A stretch of DNA of 35,206 nt from NCBI GenBank assembly GCA_017938215.1, contig JAGBBZ010000034.1, positions 1-35,206 of the forward strand. Reading direction: 5' to 3'. This DNA comes from Eubacterium sp. GTDB lineage: Bacteria > Bacillota > Clostridia > Lachnospirales > Lachnospiraceae. The translations under genes and the position numbers were made by a program. A model generated the notes under the pieces. The model searched no databases. It had not been told where the DNA came from and worked only from the letters and a program-made list of their open reading frames with translations. Shown here piece by piece: positions 8,306 through 16,322 of the stretch (positions are counted from its first letter, which is position 1; each line of letters begins with the position of its first letter).

Positions 8306-9292
8306 ATGGTCGTGGCAAAAGCACAGGCGAAGTACCAACGTCCACACAAATTGAAATATGGAAAATGGGGATTAATCTTTATTTTACCATTCTTTATTGC
8401 ATATGGTGTGTTCCAGTTATATCCGTTGATCATGACATTTTATTATAGCTTCTTTACGAAGTTTAGAGAGTTGACATTAGAAGGTTATGTTGAAAATCTT
8501 AACTTTGTTGGATTCAAGAACTATATCGATGCATTTCAAACAGGACATATTGTAAAATATTTTGGAAATACGCTGATACTTTGGTTATTAGGATTTGTAC
8601 CACAGATCCTCGTATCGTTATTATTTGCTTCATGGTTTACTGATCTTCGATTGAAGTTGAAAGGAACCGGGGCAGCGAAAGTTATTTTATATTTGCCAAA
8701 CATGTTAATGGCATCTTCGGTGGCTGTTCTCTTTGCAGAGCTGTTTGCAGGAACAGGACCAATCAATCTGTTATTTGGAACAGATATTCGTTTTTTGGAA
8801 ACCGAGTGGGGAATCCGTTTGATTATTGCATTTATCAATTTCCTTATGTGGACTGGTAATACAACAATTTTGTTGATGGCTGGTATTATGGGAATTGACC
8901 CGGCATTGTATGAAGCATCGTCTATCGATGGAGCGAGTGCCGGACAACAATTTAGGAAAATAACGCTTCCTATGTTGAAGCCGATTATGTTATATGTAAT
9001 GGTTACTTCCATGATCGGAGGTTTGCAGATGTTCGATATTCCAAACCTCTTGGTTAAGAATGGAGGACCAAATGAAGTTGCAAAGACCGTTGTTATGAGT
9101 ATCAGTGCAGGTATCGGACCTTCCAAGGATACAGGAGCACCGGCGGCAGCATCTGTTCTTCTTTTCTTTGTGGCTGGTATTGTAGGTATGTTCTTGTTCC
9201 GCTTGATGCAAAGCGATGATGAAAAAGAAGCAAAAGCATACAAAAAGGCACAGAAAAAAGCAGAGAAACTTGGAAAGAAGGAGGTGCGCTAA
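8306..9292 (+). CDS. Sugar ABC transporter permease (MalF/LacF type)
   Basis: 328 residues with about six membrane helices (WGLIFILPFFIAYGVFQLYPL, LILWLLGFVPQILVSLLFAS, VILYLPNMLMASSVAVLFA and later ones). The EAA loop (YEASSIDGASAGQQFRKITL followed by PMLKP, near residues 201-225), which contacts the ATPase, is intact. The C-terminus is a lysine-rich cytoplasmic tail. GGGGGG (8298-8303) is only 2 nt from the ATG at 8306 but 8 nt from the in-frame GTG at 8312, so the true start may be that GTG, two codons later. It forms the translocation pore with the next gene. No ATPase is encoded here; these importers commonly use a shared MsmK/MsiK-type ATPase encoded elsewhere. Confidence 0.9.
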   Translation: MVVAKAQAKYQRPHKLKYGKWGLIFILPFFIAYGVFQLYPLIMTFYYSFFTKFRELTLEGYVENLNFVGFKNYIDAFQTGHIVKYFGNTLILWLLGFVPQILVSLLFASWFTDLRLKLKGTGAAKVILYLPNMLMASSVAVLFAELFAGTGPINLLFGTDIRFLETEWGIRLIIAFINFLMWTGNTTILLMAGIMGIDPALYEASSIDGASAGQQFRKITLPMLKPIMLYVMVTSMIGGLQMFDIPNLLVKNGGPNEVAKTVVMSISAGIGPSKDTGAPAAASVLLFFVAGIVGMFLFRLMQSDDEKEAKAYKKAQKKAEKLGKKEVR

Positions 9293-10210
9293 ATGGCAGT
9301 AATAGATGATATGAAAGTTGTTGGCGGTACAGGATTGACTGCTCAAGAAAAGCGTGGACATAAAATATTGATTGCCCGTCGAATTCTTGCGTACACAGTA
9401 TTGATTCTTGTTTGTGCGATAGCAATCCTTCCATTCCTTATGTTGCTTGTGAATTTAACAAAGGATAGTGCAACACTCCGAAGTACATTTAGCTTGCTTC
9501 CAGGTGATCATTTCTTGGCAAACTTTCAGAAGGTAATCGACAATGCCGTTGGTCAGACAGCATCTAAGCCGATTTTCCGTGCAATGCTGAACAGTTTTAT
9601 GGTGGCATCCGTTACTTGTTTGACAAGTGTGTATATTGCTACTTTGACAGCATATGGATTGTATGCATATGATTTCCGTTTGAAAAAAGCAGCATTTGTA
9701 TTTATTATGGTGATTTTGATGGTACCAACCCAGGTTTCCGCACTTGGATACGTGGATATGGTAACCAAGATGGGATTGTATAATACATACATTCCACTTA
9801 TATTCCAGTCGTTGGCGGCACCAGGCGTATTCTTCTTTATTAAGCAATACATGGAAAGTTCGCTTCCGATGGAAATTGTAGAGGCAGGACGTATCGATGG
9901 TGGACATGAGTTTTACATTTTCAACTTCGTAGTTATGCCAATTTTGAAGCCGGCGATGGCAGTACAGATGATATTCCAGTTCGTTGCATCTTGGAATAAC
10001 TACTTCTTGCCACAGTTGATTATGGATAATAGTAGTGAAAATCAGACGTTGCCTTTGTTGATCGCTAGTTTGGAATCTGAGGCTTACGCAATGGATTTGG
10101 GACAGAGTTACATGTCCTTGGGTATCGCAATTATCCCAGTAATTATTATCTATTTGTGTTTGTCGAAGTTTATTATTCGAGGCGTTGCGCTAGGCTCTGT
10201 AAAAGGTTGA
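9293..10210 (+). CDS. Sugar ABC transporter permease (MalG/LacG type)
   Basis: 305 residues. The ATG follows the stop codon of the previous permease with no gap (TAAATG), and its ribosome site GGAGGTG is inside that gene, indicating translational coupling. About six membrane helices are seen (ILAYTVLILVCAIAILPFLM, AAFVFIMVILMVPTQVSALG, IAIIPVIIIYLCLSKFII). The EAA loop EAGRIDGGHEFYIFNFVVMP lies near residues 195-214, and the C-terminus has the usual GVALGSVKG ending. It is the partner of the upstream permease in the putative cellobiose/cellodextrin importer. Confidence 0.92.
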   Translation: MAVIDDMKVVGGTGLTAQEKRGHKILIARRILAYTVLILVCAIAILPFLMLLVNLTKDSATLRSTFSLLPGDHFLANFQKVIDNAVGQTASKPIFRAMLNSFMVASVTCLTSVYIATLTAYGLYAYDFRLKKAAFVFIMVILMVPTQVSALGYVDMVTKMGLYNTYIPLIFQSLAAPGVFFFIKQYMESSLPMEIVEAGRIDGGHEFYIFNFVVMPILKPAMAVQMIFQFVASWNNYFLPQLIMDNSSENQTLPLLIASLESEAYAMDLGQSYMSLGIAIIPVIIIYLCLSKFIIRGVALGSVKG

Positions 10211-10244
10211 TGAAAAAGGATATTTTTGAATTCTTTGTGAATGA

Positions 10245-10289
10245 GAGAGAGTTGCTGTTTCCTATGTAGGAGGCAGCAATTCTCTTTTT
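10245..10289 (+). terminator. Terminator of the sugar transporter operon
   Basis: AGAGAGTTGCTG (10246-10257) pairs with CAGCAATTCTCT (10274-10285) with one wobble/mismatch, extended by a CCT/AGG inner pairing, and is followed by a T-run (10285-10289). It ends the operon 35 bp after its last stop codon. Confidence 0.82.
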
Positions 10290-10352
10290 GGGTGTAAGAT
10301 TTCGAAAGATGCTGCATAGAATTTATAGTAAGGAAATCGGTGGAGTGATTTG

Positions 10353-11117
10353 ATGAAAAAGCTTATTTATGCTTTTGGATTAGTATTTTTGTGCAGTGTG
10401 ATGATTTTTGAGATTCGTCGTGTTCAGAAAATGGACACGGATAGTAAAGCAGTTATGAATCAAATAGAGCAGGATGTTATGTTGCCTACGCAGAAGATTG
10501 CCTACCTAACTTTTGATGATGGCCCCAGTGAGGTGACAAACGAGATTTTGGATGTGTTAAATCGAAAGAATGTGAAGGCGACATTTTTTCTTGTGGGAAA
10601 TGAAATAACAGAGCAGCGCGAGGAAATCGTGAAAAGGGAGTTGGCAGAAGGACATCAGGTAGGGGTCCATACATACTCTCATGAAAAGGAAGAGGTATAC
10701 TGTAATGAAAATTATTTCTTTAATGATTTTGAACAATGTAAAAACCGGATCGAAGAGGTGACGGAGGAAAAGGTGACGCTACATCGCTTTCCGTGGGGGA
10801 GCAATAATGGTTATGTGTGTCCGATGGTGGATGATCTTCTAGCGCAGTTAAAGGAGCAGGGGATAAAAAGCTTTGATTGGAATGTGTCTGGGGAGGATTC
10901 TGTGGCAAGAAATGTAGCAAAGGCGACGATTTACCAAAATGTCGCCAAAGATCTGGAAAAGTATGAGAAGCCCATTATTCTTCTTCATGATTCCAACACC
11001 ATGCAAAATACGGCACAGGTGTTGCCGGAAATCATCGATATGATACGGGAAAAGGGGTATGAATTTGGGACGCTGGATGAGAGAGAGGGGTATGTGTTTC
11101 CGGTGGCTTGGCGATAA
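10353..11117 (+). CDS. Membrane-anchored polysaccharide deacetylase (CE4, NodB fold)
   Basis: 254 residues from the ATG at 10353 (GGAG 7 nt upstream; an adjoining TTG codon is not needed). An N-terminal hydrophobic segment (LIYAFGLVFLCSVMIF, residues 4-19) without a clear cleavage site suggests a signal anchor. The CE4 motifs are in order: TFDDGPS (53-59, catalytic base and metal Asp), HTYSH (106-110, metal histidines), RFPWGS (145-150), FDWNVSGED and ILLHDS (near 211). All key residues are present, so an active metal-dependent N-deacetylase of peptidoglycan or another GlcNAc polymer outside the membrane is expected. Monocistronic: terminators lie on both sides. Substrate cannot be told from sequence. 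Confidence 0.9.
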   Translation: MKKLIYAFGLVFLCSVMIFEIRRVQKMDTDSKAVMNQIEQDVMLPTQKIAYLTFDDGPSEVTNEILDVLNRKNVKATFFLVGNEITEQREEIVKRELAEGHQVGVHTYSHEKEEVYCNENYFFNDFEQCKNRIEEVTEEKVTLHRFPWGSNNGYVCPMVDDLLAQLKEQGIKSFDWNVSGEDSVARNVAKATIYQNVAKDLEKYEKPIILLHDSNTMQNTAQVLPEIIDMIREKGYEFGTLDEREGYVFPVAWR

Positions 11118-11124
11118 TGCACAA

Positions 11125-11177
11125 AAATGAAACCATATCTTCTAGCACAGGAGCACTTAGAAGATATGGTTTCATTT
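11125..11177. terminator. Bidirectional terminator between deacetylase and kinase
   Basis: A perfect 20-bp inverted repeat (11125-11144 and 11158-11177, beginning AAATGAAACCATATCTTCTA) has a 13-nt loop and A/T-rich outer ends. It serves the convergent deacetylase (plus) and sugar kinase (minus) genes. Confidence 0.88.
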
Positions 11178-11207
11178 CTATTTGTCATTATATGTCACAA
11201 CAAAAGC

Positions 11208-12233
11208 TTATCTCTGTACACGTCCGGAAGCGTCTCCGCCTGCCAGTTTCATAACTTCGTCTACAGATACCTGGTTGAAGTCACCTTCGATGCTGTGTTT
11301 GAGACAGCTTGCTGCTACTGCGAATTCGATGATATCCTGTGGAGCCATGTTCTGAAGACAGGAGTAAATCAATCCGCCACCGAAGGAGTCACCGCCACCA
11401 ACACGGTCAACGATGTGCATCAAGTACTGCTTGGAGAAGTAGTAGTCGTTGCCATCGTAGAGCATAGCAGCCCATTTGTTGTCGTTTGCAGAGATGGAAG
11501 TACGAAGTGTGATTGCTACTTTGCTAAATCCAAAACGATCTGCCAACTGTTTTGCAACATCTTTGTAACCTTCGTGATTTACCTGTCCGGCAGTTACGTC
11601 TGTACCAGCTGCCTTGACGCCGAATACGTCATTGGCATCCTCTTCGTTGGAAATACATACGTCAACGTATTTGCAAAGTTCGCCCATCACCTGTCCGGCT
11701 TTTTCTTTTGACCACAACTTGTTACGATAGTTCAAGTCACAGCTTACTGTGATGTTTCTTTCTTTTGCTGCTTTACAAGCCTCTAAGCAGATGTCCGCAA
11801 CGTTGTCACCGAGAGCTGGTGTGATTCCTGTGAAGTGGAACCAATCAGCACCTTCAAAAATTTTATCCCAATCGAAATCCTCAGTTGTAGCAGTTGCGAT
11901 TGAAGAACCAGCGCGGTCGTAGATTACCTTAGATGGTCTCTGGCTTGCACCCTTCTCAAGATAGTAGATACCCACACGGTCGCCACCTCTTGTAATATCC
12001 TTTGTGTCTACGCCATAACGACGAAGAGCATTGATACCTGCCTGTCCGATTTCGTGAGCTGGCAATTTTGTAACAAAACTTGCATCCATTCCATAATTTG
12101 CAAGGGAAACAGCTACGTTTGCCTCGCCGCCACCATAAGTAGCTCCGTAAGATTCTGCCTGCACGAAGCGATAATATCCTTCTGGTGCGAGACGCAACAT
12201 GATTTCACCAAATGTTACAATTCTTTTTGACAT
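11208..12233 (-). CDS. kdgK: PfkB-family sugar kinase, probable 2-keto-3-deoxygluconate kinase
   Basis: 341 residues from the ATG at 12233. The upstream in-frame ATG (12248) is itself part of the GGAGG ribosome site, so the second ATG is preferred. The fold begins with KRIVTFGEIMLRLAPEGYYRF, and the substrate motif GGGEANVAVSLANYGMDASFV is near residue 40. The C-terminal PfkB signature DRVGGGDSFGGGLIYS, with the catalytic Asp in GGGD, is near 284-299. The N-terminal GEIMLRL and GGGEANVA pattern is typical of KdgK-type kinases, which phosphorylate 2-keto-3-deoxygluconate from pectin or uronate breakdown. This fits the GH28-like gene in the same window. A different hexose or ketose kinase remains possible. 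Confidence 0.8.
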   Translation of the reverse strand: MSKRIVTFGEIMLRLAPEGYYRFVQAESYGATYGGGEANVAVSLANYGMDASFVTKLPAHEIGQAGINALRRYGVDTKDITRGGDRVGIYYLEKGASQRPSKVIYDRAGSSIATATTEDFDWDKIFEGADWFHFTGITPALGDNVADICLEACKAAKERNITVSCDLNYRNKLWSKEKAGQVMGELCKYVDVCISNEEDANDVFGVKAAGTDVTAGQVNHEGYKDVAKQLADRFGFSKVAITLRTSISANDNKWAAMLYDGNDYYFSKQYLMHIVDRVGGGDSFGGGLIYSCLQNMAPQDIIEFAVAASCLKHSIEGDFNQVSVDEVMKLAGGDASGRVQR

Positions 12234-12273
12234 TTTAGATTCCTCCATACTTTAAATAAATATTATTGTTGAT

Positions 12274-12338
12274 GTCGAATGAAATCGACCTAATTTAACC
12301 CGAATCTATCCTCATTCTAATTATAGTTACCCGAATCT
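12274..12338. promoter_or_regulatory. Short repeats upstream of the kdgK-like gene
   Basis: The 83-bp gap before the kinase holds an inverted repeat GTCGA/TCGAC (12274-12278 and 12285-12289). A 10-bp direct repeat ACCCGAATCT occurs at 12298-12307 and 12329-12338; the second copy is inside the 3' end of the double-Nudix gene. Either could be an operator. No strong -35/-10 pair was found, so the kinase may also be read from the upstream gene pair. Confidence 0.3.
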
Positions 12339-13351
12339 CTCATGTCAAGGCTTTCCTTAATGAGATTTAGCTCTTTCAAGAAGATACAGTTGGGAATGCT
12401 TCCCTTTGTCACGGCTTGGATACAGTCTTCCAAATCCATCCAGCGAACGGAAGCCACTTCTTCTTCCTGCAAGTGAAATATGGGCTCTTCGTTGCACAGA
12501 TATAAATATACGTGACTATATTCATGATTCCAGAATAATTTCCCATGAAAGATTTCCTTGGATTCATTTTGGTGAGTGCCGATGAAGTGAAGTTCTTCGG
12601 CGGTTGCCACGATGCCAAGTTCTTCTTCCAATTCTCGAAGGGCAGACGTCACATAGTCCTCGCTATATGGGATGTGCCCGGCAGAAGAGATGTCATAACA
12701 ACCGGGATACGACTCTTTGGTGGCGCATCGTTCTTGAAGCAATATGTCATAGCCGGATGCTTCGTTCGGACGTATGAGCCATACGTGAGAAGTGGCATGT
12801 AAAGCACCGGTTGCGTGGACGATATTTCGCTCACTGGTTCGACCGGAAAATGTGCCATCGGGATTTAGTATTTCAAAAAGTTCCATTGGTATGCCATCCA
12901 GAATGGCTGAAATCAACGTGTCGTCGTGATAGGTCAGCTTTAAGGAGAACATGTCTTCCCGTTCCTCTAACAATCGGAAAAAGATTTTGTCTCCTTCCCA
13001 CAGATTGAGGGAATTCACCTTGGATTTGGAAACCCACACCAGTTCCCCTTCATCGCAAGAGATAAAATCCTCGGACTCTGTGGTGGCGGTGTAGAGAAAC
13101 ATGTACTCTGTGGGCCAGGTGTTGGTGGAAAACGTGATGATTCCACGAAGCTGGTAGGAAGAAAGTGTTAGCCCGGTTTCTTCCCGAACCTCTCGGAGAA
13201 GACATTCATCGGGAGATTCATCTGGTTCAAAATGTCCGCCCACTCCGATCCATTTATCTTTATTGATGTCATTTTCTTTTTTGGTGCGATGCATCATCAG
13301 CCAGGCGTCGTCCTTTTCGATGTAGCATAGCGTAGTAAGATTCGATTTCAT
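12317..13351 (-). CDS. Tandem double-Nudix hydrolase
   Basis: 344 residues holding two complete Nudix boxes. The first (residues 39-61) contains GHFEPDESPDECLL then REVREETGL and resembles MutT/8-oxo-dGTP-type proteins (MHRTKKENDINKDKWIGVGG). The second (225-247) contains GHIPYSEDYVTSAL then RELEEELGI. It follows HVWLIRP and LLQERCATKESYPGCYDISS, resembling IPP-isomerase-like/YfcD-type Nudix proteins. Both boxes keep the GX5EX7REUXEEXGU residues, so both halves may hydrolyse a nucleoside-diphosphate-type substrate. The ATG (AAAGGAG upstream) overlaps the stop of the upstream membrane-protein gene as ATGA, so the two are translationally coupled. Substrates are unknown. Confidence 0.85.
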   Translation of the reverse strand: MKSNLTTLCYIEKDDAWLMMHRTKKENDINKDKWIGVGGHFEPDESPDECLLREVREETGLTLSSYQLRGIITFSTNTWPTEYMFLYTATTESEDFISCDEGELVWVSKSKVNSLNLWEGDKIFFRLLEEREDMFSLKLTYHDDTLISAILDGIPMELFEILNPDGTFSGRTSERNIVHATGALHATSHVWLIRPNEASGYDILLQERCATKESYPGCYDISSAGHIPYSEDYVTSALRELEEELGIVATAEELHFIGTHQNESKEIFHGKLFWNHEYSHVYLYLCNEEPIFHLQEEEVASVRWMDLEDCIQAVTKGSIPNCIFLKELNLIKESLDMRDSGNYN

Positions 13352-14709
13352 TGAAGTGCTCCTTTGGAATTTTTGTAACCAATAATGGAATTTACACCAT
13401 AGTATTTTGCTAAGGATTGATTAATCCAATAATTTGGATCTTCTTGGATGTCGGACAATCCGGTAAGGGCATCGTGCTTTGCTCGAAGTGGATATTTGTG
13501 AGAAATAATAGGGACACGAATATCCATATTTCCCTTTTCCTTCTCCTGCAAAATATATGCTTCACGCTGGAGGGTCTGGACTTTGATTTCGCGACTATAT
13601 AAAACAGTGTCCAACATGCCAGTCACACAAAGAAGTGAGAATCCGGTTGTTACGATGCAAATAATCTTTTTCGTAGAAATCGAAGAACCAAATTCAAATT
13701 CACGATAATAAATTCCAATTGCAATGATGAAATATGCGCATACGATAAACCAGGTACGTTCAGGGGATGTACCTGCGACTATCATACAATATGCGGAGGC
13801 AATGGAACCGATAATAAAAATGACGGATTGCATCTGCAGCTCGGTTTGTTTTTCGGCGACATACCGTTTTGCTGTCATGTGTAAAACAAGCCATACGATA
13901 CAAAGAACTCCGACAAAAACAATCCAATAATAGGTGATAATCGCAAATGTAAATAGCTTTGAAATATCAGTTTCTGCATTGGAACGATTGAAGTTGCCGG
14001 GAGCGAGAAGTAAGACGCCGAAACCAAGCAGACTTCCGATGTAGCTAGACCAGATGCAGGCGCGAATTACAATTTTTTGTTTTCTAAAATACAATAAATA
14101 TAGAGTAAGAATTACCATCATTCCTGCACTCATATTATCCATAGCATTGCCAGCGAGAAATCCAAGGATAAAGAATGGAATTGCCCATGAAAAGGAAGTG
14201 AAACGAGTCCCATCCGAACAAGCATAGGAGCGATATACGAGTAGGAGTGATAAGACAAATAAAGCAGGCCAAAGGTAATTCGTAGAACCACAAAGCCAAA
14301 ACATAACTTGTCCGTAGTCGGGTACACAAATCCAAAGAAGAATATGTACACCTAAGAAGATGGAAAGACTATGTCGTTTACCGGGATTGCACAAGCGATA
14401 AAGTAAAAATGTCACGCATAAATAAACCAGCGTATTTAACATATCAAATGCGGTAGCTGGTAAAAATGAAACGGCGATGGTAATCAAGTGACAACTCAGG
14501 CGACCTCCCCAAGTTTGGTAAAAGAGTATGACAGAATCTAAAACATCAGAAAAAGAAGTGATTTTTTTGCTGGTTCCAAATTTGAAATGCATGAGAGTGC
14601 CGTAATCATCGGCAACCACAGGGGTAAAATAGTTCATAAGAAAAAATAGTGAAAAAAGTACAATCAGGGATAGAATCCACAGATTTCGTTGGTTAAGTAT
14701 TTTTTTCAT
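13348..14709 (-). CDS. DUF6056-like polytopic membrane protein
   Basis: 453 residues from the ATG at 14709, preceded by AAAGGAGACCATC; the ATG 11 codons upstream has no such site. About ten or more hydrophobic segments span the whole length, the first at residues 9-26. An extracytoplasmic-looking motif, PVVADDYGTLMHFKFG then WGGRLSCHLI near 70, precedes PDYGQVMFWLCGSTNYLWPA. An acidic DDY loop after the first helix followed by a WGGR motif is what I recall of DUF6056 proteins, which look like GT-C-type lipid-linked-sugar transferases. That functional idea is inference. It overlaps the double-Nudix gene by 4 bp. Confidence 0.72.
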   Translation of the reverse strand: MKKILNQRNLWILSLIVLFSLFFLMNYFTPVVADDYGTLMHFKFGTSKKITSFSDVLDSVILFYQTWGGRLSCHLITIAVSFLPATAFDMLNTLVYLCVTFLLYRLCNPGKRHSLSIFLGVHILLWICVPDYGQVMFWLCGSTNYLWPALFVLSLLLVYRSYACSDGTRFTSFSWAIPFFILGFLAGNAMDNMSAGMMVILTLYLLYFRKQKIVIRACIWSSYIGSLLGFGVLLLAPGNFNRSNAETDISKLFTFAIITYYWIVFVGVLCIVWLVLHMTAKRYVAEKQTELQMQSVIFIIGSIASAYCMIVAGTSPERTWFIVCAYFIIAIGIYYREFEFGSSISTKKIICIVTTGFSLLCVTGMLDTVLYSREIKVQTLQREAYILQEKEKGNMDIRVPIISHKYPLRAKHDALTGLSDIQEDPNYWINQSLAKYYGVNSIIGYKNSKGALQ

Positions 14710-14742
14710 GATGGTCTCCTTTATATGTAATAAATATAGCAT

Positions 14743-14771
14743 ATTATAGCATATAGCATTTTCTTTTTCAA
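14743..14771 (-). promoter_or_regulatory. Promoter of the DUF6056/Nudix pair
   Basis: On the minus strand: TTGAAA (plus 14766-14771), a 17-bp spacer and a perfect TATAAT (plus 14743-14748), 33 bp upstream of the chosen start codon. Confidence 0.68.
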
Positions 14772-14814
14772 ATCTTGACGTTGGCAGTGAACAGTATAAT
14801 GATACATTCTTTTC

Positions 14815-14843
14815 TTGACAGCAGAAAAATATTATGATAACAT
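14815..14843 (+). promoter_or_regulatory. Promoter of the tetR gene
   Basis: Perfect TTGACA (14815-14820), a 17-bp spacer and TAACAT (14838-14843). The TetR box at 14841-14855 overlaps the -10, as expected for autorepression. Confidence 0.75.
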
Positions 14844-14855
14844 AACGGTGTTATC
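14841..14855. promoter_or_regulatory. TetR operator, site 1 (tetR promoter)
   Basis: CATAACGGTGTTATC is a near-palindrome overlapping the tetR -10 box. It matches site 2 before the ABC ATPase (15569-15583, CATAACAGTGTTATG) at 13 of 15 bases, which makes a shared regulator very likely. Confidence 0.78.
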
Positions 14856-14886
14856 TGGTGGTGTTTCATGGAGGTGATAAATCGAT

Positions 14887-15522
14887 ATGAAAGACGAAAA
14901 AGCAACGAAGCAAAAGCTTCTTATGGCTGCAAAAAGTGAGTTTATGGAGAAAGGGTATACCAAGGCATCACTTCGTAGCATATGCCGGCAGGCAGGAGTG
15001 ACTACCGGAGCGTTATATTTTTTCTTTCAAGACAAAGAGGATTTGTTTGCATCGCTGGTGGAGCAACCGGTTCGTCAGCTGATGGAGCTGATGATGTCTC
15101 ACTACGAAGAGGAAAGTGATGAGCGGGAACTTCAAAAAGTGTGTAGTATGGATTTTGAAGAGGATTTTTCTGAGATGGCGCAGATCGTACATTATATGTA
15201 CCAATATTATGATGAATTTCTCATGGTATTGACGAAGGCGCAGGGGTCACGATTTGAAAACTTTGTGGATCAGTCTGTGGACATAACAGAAAAACATTAT
15301 CGGATGATTGCGGACCGCCTTTCTCAGATGATGCAGAAGCCGAGGTTGGAGGATGACATCGTTCATTGGGTGTCTCATACGCAGATTAACGCATTTGTGC
15401 ATGTATTAACTCATGAAACGTCAGAAGAAAAGGCCATGGTTTATATGAAAACCGTTGTGAAATTTCTGATCAGTGGATGGCTTGCGATCCTTGGAATATT
15501 GGATGAAAACAATGGAAAGTAG
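14887..15522 (+). CDS. TetR-family repressor of the adjacent ABC exporter
   Basis: 211 residues, with GGAGGTGATAAATCGAT before the ATG. The N-terminal helix-turn-helix (residues 7-52) reads KQKLLMAAKSEFMEKGYTKA then SLRSICRQAGVTTGALYFFF and QDKEDLFASLVE, classic TetR. The remaining all-helical ligand domain is divergent, as usual. It is followed by a putative terminator and then the ABC ATPase and FtsX-type permease. Near-identical operator sequences in front of both transcripts indicate it represses itself and the transporter until an inducer, perhaps a peptide or toxic compound, is present. Confidence 0.88.
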   Translation: MKDEKATKQKLLMAAKSEFMEKGYTKASLRSICRQAGVTTGALYFFFQDKEDLFASLVEQPVRQLMELMMSHYEEESDERELQKVCSMDFEEDFSEMAQIVHYMYQYYDEFLMVLTKAQGSRFENFVDQSVDITEKHYRMIADRLSQMMQKPRLEDDIVHWVSHTQINAFVHVLTHETSEEKAMVYMKTVVKFLISGWLAILGILDENNGK

Positions 15523-15523
15523 T

Positions 15524-15556
15524 AAGGAAAGCTCGAAAAAAGGAACTTTCCTTTTT
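15524..15556 (+). terminator. Probable terminator of tetR
   Basis: AAGGAAAG (15524-15531) pairs with CTTTCCTT (15546-15553), followed by a short T-run. The stem has only 8 bp and a 14-nt loop, so it may be partial. Confidence 0.5.
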
Positions 15557-15568
15557 ACATAACATTTA

Positions 15569-15583
15569 CATAACAGTGTTATG
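15569..15583. promoter_or_regulatory. TetR operator, site 2 (ABC exporter)
   Basis: CATAACAGTGTTATG is palindromic apart from the central positions and lies 34 bp before the ATPase start codon. It pairs with site 1 at 14841-14855. A direct repeat TTACATAACA (15556-15565 and 15567-15576) leads into it. No clean -35/-10 pair could be assigned here. Confidence 0.75.
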
Positions 15584-15617
15584 CAAATGGGAATTAATTG
15601 AAAGCGAGGAAATAGAG

Positions 15618-16319
15618 ATGTATTTGGAAATACGAGATGTAAAAAAAAGTTATGGAGAAGGTGAAAGTTACCTTCAGGTATTAAAAGGAATTACCGGAGG
15701 GGTAGAGAAAGGGCAGATGTGTGTCATACAGGGAAGCAGTGGTTCGGGAAAATCTACACTGTTGAATTGTATCGGCGGTTTGGATGTCATCGATAGTGGT
15801 TCCATCCTAGTGGATGGGAAGGAGATATCCGGATTGAAGCAGGAGGCATTGTCGGATTATCGGCGAGACAATCTGGGATTTATCTTCCAGTTTTATAATC
15901 TGGTGCCGAACTTAACGGTAAGGGAAAATATACAAGTGTGCGAGTATCTGTCGGATGATCCGCTACCGATGGATGAACTACTGGAGACGTTGGGACTTAC
16001 GGAACACCAGAACAAATTTCCGGCACAGCTTTCGGGAGGGCAGCAACAACGATGTGCCATCGCAAGAGCATTGATCAAGAATCCGAAGCTTCTGCTTTGC
16101 GATGAGCCGACGGGAGCATTGGATTCTAAGACGTCTCAGGATATATTGATTTTGTTGGAAAAAATCAATGAGAAGTATGGCACCACGATGCTGATTGTCA
16201 CTCACAACAATGCCATAAAAAATATGGTGCATAAGGTCATTCATATCCGGGATGGATTGATTCATAAAGAATATGAAAATGAGACACGGATACCGGCAGC
16301 AGAATTGGAGGATTTGTAA
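15618..16319 (+). CDS. ABC transporter ATPase (MacB/LolD type)
   Basis: 233 residues from the ATG at 15618, chosen for its GAGGAA site; the longer frame opens with a GTG inside the TetR operator. Walker A is GSSGSGKST (near 40), the Q-loop [15 protein letters not shown], the signature LSGGQQQR, Walker [14 protein letters not shown], and the switch histidine is in IVTHN. The layout is that of MacB/LolD/SalX ATPases that power FtsX-type permeases moving substrates out of, or within, the envelope. Only 3 bp separate it from the permease gene, so the two form one operon under TetR control. Confidence 0.93.
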   Translation: MYLEIRDVKKSYGEGESYLQVLKGITGGVEKGQMCVIQGSSGSGKSTLLNCIGGLDVIDSGSILVDGKEISGLKQEALSDYRRDNLGFIFQFYNLVPNLTVRENIQVCEYLSDDPLPMDELLETLGLTEHQNKFPAQLSGGQQQRCAIARALIKNPKLLLCDEPTGALDSKTSQDILILLEKINEKYGTTMLIVTHNNAIKNMVHKVIHIRDGLIHKEYENETRIPAAELEDL

Positions 16320-16322
16320 ACC

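Noticed and set aside
8536-9243. Minus-strand frame of 235 codons opposite the first permease
   Set aside because: It is antisense to a clear MalF-type permease with an EAA loop, and no start signal or homology pattern is visible.
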